A DNA stretch of 64,000 nt, taken from Clostridiales bacterium. Lineage in GTDB: Bacteria; Bacillota; Clostridia; Christensenellales; Aristaeellaceae. The stretch lies in assembly GCA_015056415.1 (NCBI GenBank), contig SVGJ01000001.1:1-64000 (forward strand), given 5' to 3'. The notes beneath the pieces were generated by a model. That model had not been told where the DNA came from. It was given only the letters and a program-made list of their open reading frames with translations, and searched no databases. The translations under genes and the position numbers were made by a program. This document shows, piece after piece, positions 16,565 through 24,806 of the stretch (position 1 is its first letter; each line of letters begins with the position of its first letter).

Positions 16565-17686
16565 TTATTGATAGATAAGAAATTCACATTCCAGCCTGCC
16601 GTTGTAGAGCCGGCGTTTTTTATTCGCGCGTTTGCCATAGGCGCGTTCAAAAGCGGGATCGGAAGAGATAGCGCACAGGCTCCAGCCGGGATGGCGCTCC
16701 TTGAGCAGGTGCATTTCACGGTAGAGCTTCTCGCAGGACTTACGGTCGGACAGGCGCTCGCCGTAAGGGGGATTGCACAGGAAAACGCCTTCCTCGTCGG
16801 GCAGTTGAAGCGTGCGAAGATCCTGGTTCGTCAGCTGGATCTTGCCCTCCAGGCCTGCCTGGCGCACATGGCGGGCGGCAAGCTCCAGGACTTTGGGGTC
16901 GATGTCGGAGCCACTGATGCCGGAAAGCCTGTCGGGCTTGAAGTCATTCCAGACTTCCTGGCGGATAGCGGCGGCTTCCTCCCGTGAAAAGAAAGAGAAA
17001 TGCTCGCAGGCAAAGATACGCTTCATGCCGGGCGCGCGGTGACTCTGGCGGAAGGCGGCCTCGATCAGCAGCGTTCCCGTTCCGCAGCAGGGGTCGTGCA
17101 GGCGCATGCCGGGCCGCCAGGGGGAGAGCTCCACCAGCGCGGCGGCAAGGGTCTCGCGCAGAGGCGCTTCGCCATTCCAGGTGCGGTAACCGCGGCGGTT
17201 CAGCGCCTCGCCGGAGGTATCCAGCGTGATGCGGGCGACGTCGGCGTGGAGCGCCACCTCAATAGGGTAAGGCGTACCTGTCTCAGGGAAGGTTTCGCGG
17301 CGGGTACGTTGACGCAGCCGTTCGATGATAGCCTTCTTGGTGATGGACTGGCAGTCGCGTACGCTCATCAGCTGGCTTCGGGCGCACTTGCCGGAGACGT
17401 TGATCTTCGCGTCCATCGGCATGATCTCTTCCCAGGGGATGGTTTGGACGAGCTGAAACAGCTCCTCAAAGCTGCGGCAATCCTTCTCGGCGAGGATGAT
17501 GAGCACACGGTCTGCGCAGCGCAGGCGAAGATTGCACAGGAACGCGTCAGCCATAGCGCCGGTGAAGCGGGCGCCGCCGATCTCGGCCTGTACATTCTTC
17601 ATGCCAAGGCGCTTGAGCTCGGCAGCGACGATCCCTTCCAGGCCAAAGGCGGCGGTAGCGAAAAAGGTCATATTGGTAAAATTCAA
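16565..17686 (-). CDS. THUMP-domain 23S rRNA guanine N2-methyltransferase (RlmL/YpsC type)
   Basis: A 373-residue protein: a THUMP RNA-binding domain (about 45-150), then a Rossmann methyltransferase with DPCCGTGTLLIEAA (SAM motif I) and the catalytic NPPYGER (NPPY) motif for exocyclic amine methylation. Of the start codons, TTG at 17686 has AAGGGAG 8 bases upstream; GTG at 17695 is too close to it, and ATG at 17671 is a further alternative. It is the Firmicutes counterpart of the N-terminal half of E. coli RlmL, acting near G2445. Confidence 0.85.
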   Translation of the reverse strand: MNFTNMTFFATAAFGLEGIVAAELKRLGMKNVQAEIGGARFTGAMADAFLCNLRLRCADRVLIILAEKDCRSFEELFQLVQTIPWEEIMPMDAKINVSGKCARSQLMSVRDCQSITKKAIIERLRQRTRRETFPETGTPYPIEVALHADVARITLDTSGEALNRRGYRTWNGEAPLRETLAAALVELSPWRPGMRLHDPCCGTGTLLIEAAFRQSHRAPGMKRIFACEHFSFFSREEAAAIRQEVWNDFKPDRLSGISGSDIDPKVLELAARHVRQAGLEGKIQLTNQDLRTLQLPDEEGVFLCNPPYGERLSDRKSCEKLYREMHLLKERHPGWSLCAISSDPAFERAYGKRANKKRRLYNGRLECEFLIYQ

Positions 17687-17709
17687 TGAAGTCACTCCCT
17701 TACACGAAC

Positions 17710-17738
17710 ATCATAAAGGAAGAGGCGGGAAATGTAAA
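17710..17738 (-). promoter_or_regulatory. Promoter of the methyltransferase/reductase operon
   Basis: TTTACA (17733-17738), 17 bases, TATGAT (17710-17715) on the minus strand. Confidence 0.72.
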
Positions 17739-17805
17739 GCAGGATTTTACCCGCATGGATACTTGCCGGGCGGGAAAGCTGGTTAAAACCGTCACGGGCC
17801 TCTAC

Positions 17806-17834
17806 TTGCATTTTTGCGCGTAATGCTGTATACT
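17806..17834 (+). promoter_or_regulatory. Promoter of the darA-holB-ricT operon
   Basis: TTGCAT (17806-17811), 17 bases, TATACT (17829-17834). A small hairpin (GAAAGG/CCTTTC, 17843-17860) lies in the leader just before AAGGAGG. Confidence 0.75.
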
Positions 17835-17881
17835 GTTAAACAGGAAAGGTGTAGCCTTTCGGATAGTAAGGAGGAACTGAC

Positions 17882-18211
17882 ATGAAGCTGATTGTTGCCA
17901 TCGTCCAGGATGAAGACGCGTCCCGTCTGGTCAGTAAACTGATGAACGAAGGCTTCGGCGTGACCAAGCTGGCCACCACCGGCGGCTTCCTGCGTGCCGG
18001 CAATACCACCCTGCTGGTGGGTGTGGACGACGAGAAGTTCGACGCGGCCATGGCCGTGATCGAAAAGGTCTGCAAGTCCCGCAAGCAGATCGCCACGGCT
18101 CCCACCTCCATGTCCGGTGTGAACGGCGTGTATTCGCCTTATCCCATCGAGGTCATGGTTGGCGGCGCAACGGTGTTTGTGCTGTCGGTTGATCAGTTTG
18201 TAAAGATGTAA
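17882..18211 (+). CDS. darA: Cyclic-di-AMP receptor DarA/PstA
   Basis: A 109-residue PII-like protein (DUF970/YaaQ). It forms trimers that bind cyclic di-AMP. MKLIVAIVQDEDA, TTGGFLRAGNTTLLVGV and the C-terminal GGATVFVLSVDQFVKM strand are diagnostic. The gene order darA-holB-ricT matches yaaQ-holB-yaaT of Bacillus, although yaaR is absent here. The ATG follows AAGGAGGAACTGAC. What it controls in this organism cannot be told from sequence. Confidence 0.93.
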   Translation: MKLIVAIVQDEDASRLVSKLMNEGFGVTKLATTGGFLRAGNTTLLVGVDDEKFDAAMAVIEKVCKSRKQIATAPTSMSGVNGVYSPYPIEVMVGGATVFVLSVDQFVKM

Positions 18212-18235
18212 GCGGATCAGTAAGGAGAGCGCCAC

Positions 18236-19255
18236 TTGGCAGAGCCTGAAATGCAATTCGCCCATCAAGCGCCCGGCATCGCGGCATTCGCACCGCAGGG
18301 CGCCGTTTATGATGGGCTGATGAAAACCCTTCGCCAGGGCACGTTCGTTCATGCGTATCTAATCAGCGGCATGGCGGGCGTTGGCAAACGCACACTGGCC
18401 CAGGCTATGGGCCAGTATTTGTTGTGCACAGGCGAAGGGGAAAGGCCCTGCGGCGTCTGCGCAGGCTGTGTTCAGGCGCAGGAGGGCGTCCATCCCGATG
18501 TAACGGTTGTTCAGCCGGAAAAATCCATCCAGGTCGAGACGATCCGCGAGGTGATCCGCAAAGCGGGCGAGCATACCTATGCCGGCGGCCGGCGCGTGAT
18601 CCGCATCGAGCAGGCGGAGAAAATGACTCCAGCCGCCCAGAACTGCCTGCTGAAGACCCTGGAGGAGCCTGTGGAAGGCACGGTGTTCCTGCTGATCACC
18701 GACGCCCCTGAGCTGCTTTTGCCCACAATCATCAGCCGTTGCCGCGCTCTGAAGCTGCATCCCTGGCCGGACAGCGTCGTGCTGAATGTGCTCAAAAGTC
18801 ATGGCGTGAATGAAGTCCGTGCGCAGGAGGCGCTGCACGTCAGCGGCGGCTCCATTGGCCGGGCGCTCAGCGTGGCGGCGGATGAGGGCTACTGGAAGCG
18901 CAGGGATGAGGTCATTCGTGACTTCTTTGGCCTGGAGGGCCGCAGCGAGATCCTGCGCGTATCCGGTCAGTGGAAGGACAGGCGAGACCAGAGCGGAGCT
19001 TTGCTGGATGACATCGAAGACGTTATCCGTACGATGCTGCTTGTCCGCCTCGGTCAGAGAGACAGAAGTTCCGTCAGCGGTTATCCCGCCCCGTGGCAGA
19101 GGATGGCGGCAGATGGAGATACGGCTGCCTTTGTGCAGCTGATGGACGCTGTGTGCGAGGCGCGTCAGCTCCGTGGAAATCAGGTGACTTGGCAGGCTGT
19201 GGTGGAAAAGCTGCTGCTGCGCCTTATGGAGGAAAGAAACCGATGGTCAACGTGA
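18236..19255 (+). CDS. holB: DNA polymerase III delta prime subunit
   Basis: A 339-residue AAA+ clamp-loader subunit. It has a degenerate P loop (GMAGVGKRTLA), the four-Cys zinc module (CTGEGERPCGVCAGC region, residues about 63-78), sensor-1 region NCLLKTLEEP, and the SRC motif IISRCRALKL. It helps load the sliding clamp. The start is a TTG with AAGGAG 8 bases upstream; an in-frame ATG five codons later is weaker. It overlaps ricT by 13 bases. Confidence 0.92.
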   Translation: MAEPEMQFAHQAPGIAAFAPQGAVYDGLMKTLRQGTFVHAYLISGMAGVGKRTLAQAMGQYLLCTGEGERPCGVCAGCVQAQEGVHPDVTVVQPEKSIQVETIREVIRKAGEHTYAGGRRVIRIEQAEKMTPAAQNCLLKTLEEPVEGTVFLLITDAPELLLPTIISRCRALKLHPWPDSVVLNVLKSHGVNEVRAQEALHVSGGSIGRALSVAADEGYWKRRDEVIRDFFGLEGRSEILRVSGQWKDRRDQSGALLDDIEDVIRTMLLVRLGQRDRSSVSGYPAPWQRMAADGDTAAFVQLMDAVCEARQLRGNQVTWQAVVEKLLLRLMEERNRWST

Positions 19256-20442
19256 TTGGCGTTCGCTTTCAGAACGCTGGAAAGCTTTATTTTTTTGATC
19301 CCGGCGCATTTTGGCCCACGCCCGGTGATTTTGTCATCGTAGAGACCGCCCGCGGCATTGAGTTTGGCGAGGTGGTCACCCCCGTGCGTGAGATGAACGA
19401 CGAGCAGCTGGCCGCGCCCCTCAAGCAGGTGGTGCGCATTGCCACCGCTCAGGACGTGCAGCACGCACAGGAAAACAAGCAGAACGAAAAAGAGGCATAC
19501 GCTATCTGCCAGAAGAAGATCAGCGAACACAAGCTGGATATGAAGCTGGTCAGCGTGGAGTACACCTTCGATAACAGCAAGATCCTGTTCTATTTCACCG
19601 CCAACGGCCGGGTGGATTTCCGCAGCCTGGTGAAGGACCTGGCGGCAGTGTTCAAGACCCGTATCGAGCTGCGGCAGATCGGCGTGCGTGACGAGGCCAA
19701 GATGCTGGGCGGTCTGGGTCCCTGTGGGCGCCCGGTGTGCTGCGGCGCATTTCTGGGGGATTTCCAGCCTGTGTCCATCAAGATGGCCAAGGAGCAGAAC
19801 CTTTCGCTGAATCCGACCAAGATCAGCGGCGTGTGCGGGCGCCTGATGTGCTGCCTCAAGTATGAGCAGGATAATTACGAGCAGACCCGCAAACGTATGC
19901 CCAAAGTTGGCAAGGAAGTCGTTACGCCCGAAGGCAACGGCGTGGTGTGGGATCTGAATATCATCAAGGAGACTGTGCGCGTTCGTATCCAGAAGGGCGA
20001 CAGCAGCGAGCTGAAGGACTTCCCCATGGATGAGGTGCAGCGTGTGGGCGCTCCTGCCCAGCAGCATAAGGAAACTCCCGCTGTTGAAACGTCTCCCGCG
20101 GCAAAGGAAGAAATGTCTGTGGAGGAGATCGCGCCCGTCGTTGAAGTACCTCAGGAGCAGCCCCGCGAGCAGCGTGGCGAGCGCCCCCGGCGTGAGCGTC
20201 CCCGTAAGGAGGAAAACCGCGACAAACAGCTGGGCAAGCCTGTACAGCGTGAGAATCCTAACCGCAGGGAACACGCGGAAGGGGAGGCGCAGCATGAGGA
20301 GCGCCGTCAGAAGCCTCAGCGCTCTGAAAAGCCAAGGCAGCAAGACAAGCCTGCTCAGCAGACACCTGCCAAGCCCGCCGTTAGCCCTTGGAAGCAAGCT
20401 GTGGAAGCTGCGCTGAAGGCTGCACAGGAAGAGAATAAGTAA
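19243..20442 (+). CDS. ricT: RicT (YaaT), PSP1-domain regulator of mRNA processing
   Basis: A 399-residue PSP1-domain protein. RicT with RicA and RicF binds [4Fe-4S] clusters and directs RNase Y cleavage in Bacillus. The cluster-ligand cysteines are in LGGLGPCGRPVCCGAFL and SGVCGRLMCCLKYEQDNYE. About 130 residues at the C terminus form an Arg/Glu/Gln/Pro-rich, probably disordered tail that the Bacillus protein lacks, ending in a short predicted helix. The ATG at 19243 overlaps the end of holB and follows GGAGGAAAG. A RicF-like gene lies at 39046; no RicA is in this window. Confidence 0.9.
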   Translation: MVNVIGVRFQNAGKLYFFDPGAFWPTPGDFVIVETARGIEFGEVVTPVREMNDEQLAAPLKQVVRIATAQDVQHAQENKQNEKEAYAICQKKISEHKLDMKLVSVEYTFDNSKILFYFTANGRVDFRSLVKDLAAVFKTRIELRQIGVRDEAKMLGGLGPCGRPVCCGAFLGDFQPVSIKMAKEQNLSLNPTKISGVCGRLMCCLKYEQDNYEQTRKRMPKVGKEVVTPEGNGVVWDLNIIKETVRVRIQKGDSSELKDFPMDEVQRVGAPAQQHKETPAVETSPAAKEEMSVEEIAPVVEVPQEQPREQRGERPRRERPRKEENRDKQLGKPVQRENPNRREHAEGEAQHEERRQKPQRSEKPRQQDKPAQQTPAKPAVSPWKQAVEAALKAAQEENK

Positions 20443-20494
20443 GTTTGTGCTAACCAATCTGGTGCGATTTTACGCCGGATTTGCAATTTAACTC

Positions 20495-20523
20495 TTGCAT
20501 TTCACGCTGGGGCGTGGTATGAT
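20495..20523 (+). promoter_or_regulatory. Promoter of the ferredoxin gene
   Basis: TTGCAT (20495-20500), 17 bases, TATGAT (20518-20523); GAGGAGGTG precedes the ferredoxin ATG. Confidence 0.75.
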
Positions 20524-20576
20524 ATTTTCATCGACACACCATGTGATGTGTTACTCTGCGAGGAGGTGAATCCACC

Positions 20577-20747
20577 ATGGCATACAAGATTACTGCGGAT
20601 TGCATCAGCTGCGGCGCTTGCGAGGCTGAGTGCCCCGTGAATGCTATCGCTGAGGGCGACGGCAAGTACGAGATCAACGCCGATGCTTGCATCGAGTGCG
20701 GCGCTTGCGCCGACACCTGCCCCGTTGGTGCTCCTGTGCAGGAGTAA
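20577..20747 (+). CDS. Clostridial 2[4Fe-4S] ferredoxin
   Basis: A 56-residue protein with two CxxCxxCxxxCP clusters: CISCGACEAECP (from residue 9) and CIECGACADTCP (from residue 38). This is the standard low-potential electron carrier of anaerobes, serving hydrogenases, pyruvate:ferredoxin oxidoreductase and similar enzymes. It has its own promoter, a strong GAGGAGGTG ribosome binding site and a terminator, so it is a single-gene transcript. The codons are highly optimised, which suggests abundant expression. Confidence 0.96.
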   Translation: MAYKITADCISCGACEAECPVNAIAEGDGKYEINADACIECGACADTCPVGAPVQE

Positions 20748-20762
20748 TCCGATAGGCAAAAA

Positions 20763-20800
20763 GAGGTTCCCATGGCCTTGTGGCTGTGGGAACTTTTTTT
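20763..20800 (+). terminator. Ferredoxin terminator
   Basis: GGTTCCCA (20765-20772) pairs with TGGGAACT (20787-20794), with a further inner helix, and is followed by a run of T residues. Confidence 0.88.
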
Positions 20801-20830
20801 CAAAAATTGAATATATTTTTGAAAAAACTA

Positions 20831-20858
20831 TTGACTTCTAAATGAAACGGTGTATAAT
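20831..20858 (+). promoter_or_regulatory. Promoter of tRNA-Lys
   Basis: TTGACT (20831-20836), 16 bases, TATAAT (20853-20858). Confidence 0.85.
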
Positions 20859-20886
20859 CTTTATCGTTGACCTCGAGGCAACATGA

Positions 20887-20959
20887 GCACCATTAGCTCA
20901 GTTGGTAGAGCACCTGACTCTTAATCAGGGTGTCCAGGGTTCGAGTCCCTGATGGTGTA
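20887..20959 (+). tRNA. tRNA-Lys (anticodon CTT)
   Basis: A 73-base cloverleaf: acceptor GCACCAT with ATGGTGT (a G1-U72 pair), D-arm TAGCTCAGTTGGTAGAGCA, anticodon loop CTCTTAA with anticodon CTT, and T-loop GGTTCGAGTCC. CCA is not encoded. It reads AAG codons. It has its own promoter and terminator. Confidence 0.96.
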
Positions 20960-20961
20960 CG

Positions 20962-20991
20962 AAAAGCACTGCTGAATGGCAGTGCTTTTTT
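20962..20991 (+). terminator. tRNA-Lys terminator
   Basis: AAAAGCACTGC (20962-20972) pairs with GCAGTGCTTTT (20979-20989), followed by more T residues. Confidence 0.88.
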
Positions 20992-21027
20992 CATTAATAT
21001 CCGCAGGAAAGGCTATCCAAATTGATC

Positions 21028-21037
21028 CTGTTATGAT
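21028..21037 (+). promoter_or_regulatory. Possible extended -10 promoter of the mrnC operon
   Basis: TGTTATGAT reads as an extended -10 (TATGAT at 21032-21037), with a second TATAAT at 21037-21042. No clear -35 is present. Confidence 0.4.
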
Positions 21038-21072
21038 ATAATGAATGCGTATGCGTAGAAGGAGGCGGTGGC

Positions 21073-21477
21073 GTGAGCTTGCGGGAATCCGCGCCCATGA
21101 CTGAAGAAACGGCCCGGCTGCTGAATCCCTTGCAGCTGGCTTATATCGGCGACACGGTGTGGGATCTTCTGGTCCGCACAAGGCTGCTTTACCGCGGAAG
21201 AAACCTGCGGCATATGCATCAGGAGGCTGTAGCTCATGTGAATGCAGCCGCTCAGGCTGCCGCGCTGCGCAGACTTGAGGGCGTGACGACCGAGCAGGAG
21301 AACGATATCCTCCGTCGGGGCAGAAACGCCCATGCGCGTCATCCCGTTCCCAAGAATCAGGATCCGGGGGATTATTCCGCGGCCACCGCGCTGGAGGCGC
21401 TGATCGGTTATCTGTATGTGACAGGGCAGGAGGAAAGGCTTCTGCAGTTGTTTGACATCTCGCAGCAGGAGGAATGA
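21073..21477 (+). CDS. mrnC: Mini-ribonuclease III
   Basis: A 134-residue RNase III-type catalytic domain without a double-stranded RNA-binding domain. The signature LAYIGDTVWDLLVR holds the catalytic acidic residue, and EALIGYLY is the second acidic block. In Bacillus Mini-III matures 23S rRNA ends. The start is a GTG after GAAGGAGGCG. The gene heads the mrnC-thyX-rlmB-rae1-sigH run and overlaps thyX by 4 bases (ATGA). Confidence 0.92.
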   Translation: MSLRESAPMTEETARLLNPLQLAYIGDTVWDLLVRTRLLYRGRNLRHMHQEAVAHVNAAAQAAALRRLEGVTTEQENDILRRGRNAHARHPVPKNQDPGDYSAATALEALIGYLYVTGQEERLLQLFDISQQEE

Positions 21478-22226
21478 CCATGCAGGCAAAGCTGAAGGTG
21501 GCATTGATCCGCCACACCCTTTCCCCGGAGGAAACCGTCGCCCTTGGCGCACGGCTGTGCTATTCCCGCGCCACCATCGACGACCTGACCCAGCGGGTTT
21601 CTGCCAAGGATCAATCCGATTTTGTGCAGAAGATTATGGGCATGGGTCATGAATCCGTGCTGGAGCACGCATCCTTCACCTTTGGTGTGGAGGGCGTGAG
21701 CCGTGTGCTGCTGGCTCAGCTGACGAGGCATCGCCTGGCCAGCTTCTCGGTACAGAGCCAGCGGTACGTTTCTTACGAGAATGGCTTCGGGTACATCGTT
21801 CCGCCCAAGATCGAAGCGCTGGGCGAGGAGGCCAAGGCGGAGTTTGAACGCCAGATGCAGCAGATGCACGAATGGTATTGTGCCTGGCAGGAAAAGCTTG
21901 GTACAGGCGAGGGCAGCAACGAGGACGCGCGGTTTGTGCTCCCCGGCGCCTGCGAGACCCGGCTGATGATGACCATGAACGTGCGCGAGCTTCGGCACTT
22001 CTTCGGTCTGCGGATGTGCAGCCGCGCCCAGTGGGAGATCAGAGCCATGGCTACAGAGATGCATCGCCTGTGCATGGAGGTCGCCCCCGCGCTGTTTGCC
22101 GATGCGGGCCCCGGCTGCCTGCGCGGCGCTTGCCCCGAGGGCGCTAAGTCCTGCGGCAAGGCTGGAGAGATCAAACGCGAGCGTCAGTCAATGATCGCTC
22201 GGTTGACGAAGAATAAAGGAGAATAA
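21474..22226 (+). CDS. thyX: Flavin-dependent thymidylate synthase
   Basis: A 250-residue ThyX. The motif RHRLASFSVQSQR (about 85-97) fits RHRxxSxxxxSxR, which binds dUMP and flavin. It makes dTMP from dUMP using methylene-tetrahydrofolate and NAD(P)H through FAD, as a tetramer. The C-terminal AGPGCLRGACPEGAKSCGK segment is typical of the clostridial branch. It is translationally coupled to mrnC. Confidence 0.95.
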   Translation: MTMQAKLKVALIRHTLSPEETVALGARLCYSRATIDDLTQRVSAKDQSDFVQKIMGMGHESVLEHASFTFGVEGVSRVLLAQLTRHRLASFSVQSQRYVSYENGFGYIVPPKIEALGEEAKAEFERQMQQMHEWYCAWQEKLGTGEGSNEDARFVLPGACETRLMMTMNVRELRHFFGLRMCSRAQWEIRAMATEMHRLCMEVAPALFADAGPGCLRGACPEGAKSCGKAGEIKRERQSMIARLTKNKGE

Positions 22227-22228
22227 TA

Positions 22229-23350
22229 ATGGCATTTTATCATGATGTTCCCGGTAAGCGCCCGGTGAAGAAGGATCATTCCAGGGAAAAGTGGGAAGAG
22301 GAAGGCACCCGCTATCGCGGAGCCGCCCGTCGCTTCGGCCCCGATGCTGAGGATGACGGTGAGCGCCGTAATTTCCGTGGCAATAGCAACCACCGTGATA
22401 ACCGTTCCTCTTATGGGCAGTATCGCGGAAATGACAACCGCCGTGATAATCGTGGTCGGGATGATTTCCGCTCCCGCCGTGAGGACGATCGCCGCGACAA
22501 CCGGTCCTTCGACAGAAAGCCCCGTACTGAGCGCCGCTTTGAGGAACCCCGGCAGGAGCGTTCCTACCGCGATTTCGAGCATCGTCCTGCCCCCGTGGCT
22601 GCTCCTGTGCAGGAGGAGATCATCCATGAAAACCTCCTCTCCGGCCGCAATCCCATCCGTGAGGCGCTGAAGGCTGGCCGCGATATCGAAAAGCTGCTGG
22701 TGCAGCGCGGCGAGCTCTCCGGCTCCGCCAGGGAGATCGTTCAGATGGCTCGGGAACAGCACATCCTGGTGCAGGAGGTAGATAAGTCCCGCCTGGATGA
22801 CATCACCCCCCATCATCAGGGCCTGTTGGCTTTTGCCTCCGCCTATCAGTATTCCACGGTGGAGGCCATGCTGGCCGAAGCCGCCGAAAAGGGTGAGGAT
22901 CCCTTCCTCATTCTGCTGGACGGCGTTACTGATCCACATAACCTGGGCGCCATCATCCGCAGCGCCGAGTGCGTTGGCGCCCATGGTGTGATCGTGCCTG
23001 AGCGCCGCAGCGTCGGCCTGACCCCTGCCGCCGTAAAGGCCTCCGCCGGCGCGGTGGAGCACATGAAGGTCGCCCGTGTCACCAATCTCAACCGCACCCT
23101 GGAGGAACTGAAAAGGCAGAACGTATGGGCCTACGCGCTGGACATGGACGGCGAGGATTATGAAAAGGTAAACTTCAAGGGTGGCGTTGCGCTGGTCGTG
23201 GGCGCCGAAGGCGAGGGTGTCAGCCGCCTCACACTGGAAACCTGTGATCAGAAGGTTTCTCTTCCCATGGCCGGGCACATCGATAGCCTGAACGCTTCTG
23301 TGGCCGCTGGTATCGTGATGTACCGCGTGCTCTCTTCCCGCAGGAAATGA
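22229..23350 (+). CDS. rlmB: 23S rRNA 2'-O-methyltransferase RlmB with disordered N-terminal extension
   Basis: A 373-residue SpoU/TrmH-family enzyme. The C-terminal two thirds has the substrate-binding domain (from LLSGRNPIREAL) and the knotted SPOUT domain with LDGVTDPHNLGAIIRSAE, VVGAEGEGVSRL and LPMAGHIDSLNASVAAG. It methylates G2251 of 23S rRNA. The first 125 or so residues are a low-complexity Arg/Asp/Asn-rich tract, absent from most RlmB proteins, which run to about 245 residues. No in-frame start is better placed, so the extension is probably real. The ATG follows AAAGGAG. Confidence 0.9.
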   Translation: MAFYHDVPGKRPVKKDHSREKWEEEGTRYRGAARRFGPDAEDDGERRNFRGNSNHRDNRSSYGQYRGNDNRRDNRGRDDFRSRREDDRRDNRSFDRKPRTERRFEEPRQERSYRDFEHRPAPVAAPVQEEIIHENLLSGRNPIREALKAGRDIEKLLVQRGELSGSAREIVQMAREQHILVQEVDKSRLDDITPHHQGLLAFASAYQYSTVEAMLAEAAEKGEDPFLILLDGVTDPHNLGAIIRSAECVGAHGVIVPERRSVGLTPAAVKASAGAVEHMKVARVTNLNRTLEELKRQNVWAYALDMDGEDYEKVNFKGGVALVVGAEGEGVSRLTLETCDQKVSLPMAGHIDSLNASVAAGIVMYRVLSSRRK

Positions 23351-23853
23351 AACCGCTCCTGATTGTCGATGGCTATAATGTCATTGGCGCATGGCGTGAA
23401 GCCGAGAAGCACCAATGGTCCCTGGATGAAAGTCGCGACAGGCTGATGCATCAGCTGGAGGATTACAGCGGCTATGCTGGCGAGGAAGTAGTGCTGGTGT
23501 TCGATGGATACCAGTCCGATCGGAAGATCCGCACCGAGGAGCCTCATGGTAGCCTGACGCTGGTGTTTACCTGCCATGGCGAAACGGCAGACAGCTACAT
23601 CGAACGTCTGGTGGCGCAAACACCAAAGTACCGGACGGTGAGGGTCGCTACCTCCGATGGGCTTGAGCAGTCGCAGGTGCTTTCCACCGGAGCTACACGC
23701 ATGACCTCGCGGGAACTGCTGCGCGAGCTGAAGCAGCTGCGCACCACAGGCATGGAAGCCCACCGCCATCAAAGCCTGGGGCTGAAGCACAACCTTGCCG
23801 GACGGCTGCCGGAGGATATGCTTCAGGTGCTGGAAAAGCTGCGCAGAGGATAG
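23347..23853 (+). CDS. rae1: NYN-domain ribonuclease Rae1 (YacP)
   Basis: A 168-residue NYN/PIN-like nuclease. LLIVDGYNVIGAW holds the first catalytic aspartate, and VLVFDGY, TADSYIERLV and VRVATSDGLEQ supply the others. Rae1 in Bacillus enters the ribosomal A site and cuts mRNA. The gene overlaps rlmB by 4 bases (ATGA) and precedes sigH, as in Bacillus. Confidence 0.9.
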   Translation: MKPLLIVDGYNVIGAWREAEKHQWSLDESRDRLMHQLEDYSGYAGEEVVLVFDGYQSDRKIRTEEPHGSLTLVFTCHGETADSYIERLVAQTPKYRTVRVATSDGLEQSQVLSTGATRMTSRELLRELKQLRTTGMEAHRHQSLGLKHNLAGRLPEDMLQVLEKLRRG

Positions 23854-23885
23854 AATCATACAAACTTACAAGGCAGGAAAAAACA

Positions 23886-24653
23886 ATGGATGACCGCGAC
23901 ATGGAGTTCACCGAGGAGGAGCTGGCCACGTTGGCTGAGTTTCGCCGGGAGATGGATTTCCAGGATGATGAACACAGCGATGAATCCCTTCCTGAATTGG
24001 AGGAGGGGCCGGAGGAAGACATTCCCCTGATGTCTGATTATGCCGCCATGGCTGATGAGGACGTTGTTGCGCTGTGCCGTCAGGGCGATACCATGGCAGA
24101 GGAATATCTGCTCAATAAGTATAAGAATTTTGTGCGATCCAAAGCCAGGAGCTATTTTCTCATTGGCGCCGATCACGAGGATATCGTGCAGGAAGGCATG
24201 ATCGGTCTGTACAAGGCCATCCGCGATTTCAGGCCGGATAAGCTTTCCTCCTTCCGCGCTTTCGCGGAGCTGTGTATCACCAGGCAGATCATCACCGCCA
24301 TCAAAACCGCCACCCGCCAGAAGCATATTCCGCTGAACAGCTATGTTTCCCTGAATAAACCCCTCTATGACGAGGAATCCGACAGGACGCTGCTGGACGT
24401 GATCATCGAGGGAAGAGCTACCAATCCGGAGGAACTCATCATCGGTCAGGAGGATCTCAACAGCATCCATCACAAGATCGACGAGGTGCTTTCCGGGCTG
24501 GAGCAGGAGGTGCTTCGCGCCTATCTGGACGGCAAGAGCTATCAGGAGATCGCCGATAACCTGGGTCGTCATGTGAAATCCATTGACAACGCGCTTCAGC
24601 GTGTGAAGCGCAAGCTGGAGAAATATCTTGAGGAAAACGGTAAAGAGGCCTGA
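23886..24653 (+). CDS. sigH: RNA polymerase sigma-H factor
   Basis: A 255-residue sigma factor. The core is very close to Bacillus SigH: KARSYFLIGADHEDIVQEGMIGLY (in part), FAELCITRQIITAIKTATRQ, and the region 4 helix-turn-helix KSYQEIADNLGRHVKSIDNA. It directs early stationary-phase and sporulation genes. About 55 acidic residues precede the core, longer than usual; an in-frame ATG at MSDYAAMADEDV is a possible internal start. It closes the mrnC cluster, and the aroF promoter follows directly. Confidence 0.93.
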   Translation: MDDRDMEFTEEELATLAEFRREMDFQDDEHSDESLPELEEGPEEDIPLMSDYAAMADEDVVALCRQGDTMAEEYLLNKYKNFVRSKARSYFLIGADHEDIVQEGMIGLYKAIRDFRPDKLSSFRAFAELCITRQIITAIKTATRQKHIPLNSYVSLNKPLYDEESDRTLLDVIIEGRATNPEELIIGQEDLNSIHHKIDEVLSGLEQEVLRAYLDGKSYQEIADNLGRHVKSIDNALQRVKRKLEKYLEENGKEA

Positions 24654-24688
24654 GATTGTACTGGGTTTGTTTTCCTTGCGGACAGTAC

Positions 24689-24717
24689 TTGCAAAACGCC
24701 GCGAACAGGCGTATGAT
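24689..24717 (+). promoter_or_regulatory. Promoter of the aroF attenuator and gene
   Basis: TTGCAA (24689-24694), 17 bases, TATGAT (24712-24717). Transcription should start near 24724, just before the leader peptide's ribosome binding site. Confidence 0.8.
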
Positions 24718-24746
24718 GGTATCATTCAATGAAGGAGGATGCGACG

Positions 24747-24806
24747 ATGTGTAATGCTCGCTACGCCAAGTATTATTATGTTCTGTATCATGTGTGCAGG
24801 GCTTGA
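24747..24806 (+). CDS. Tyrosine-rich leader peptide of aroF
   Basis: A 19-codon frame after AAGGAGGATGCGACG encodes MCNARYAKYYYVLYHVCRA. Five residues are Tyr, including three in a row (24771-24779), and there is no Phe or Trp. Its last codons and stop cover the antiterminator strand 24795-24802. Ribosome position on the Tyr codons would choose between terminator and antiterminator. The peptide itself is unlikely to have a function. Strong ribosome binding site, codon bias and RNA pairing all agree. Confidence 0.85.
   Translation: MCNARYAKYYYVLYHVCRA

Noticed and set aside
17843..17860. An attenuator before darA
   Set aside because: A 6-bp hairpin with no T-run and no competing partner. It may only affect mRNA stability.
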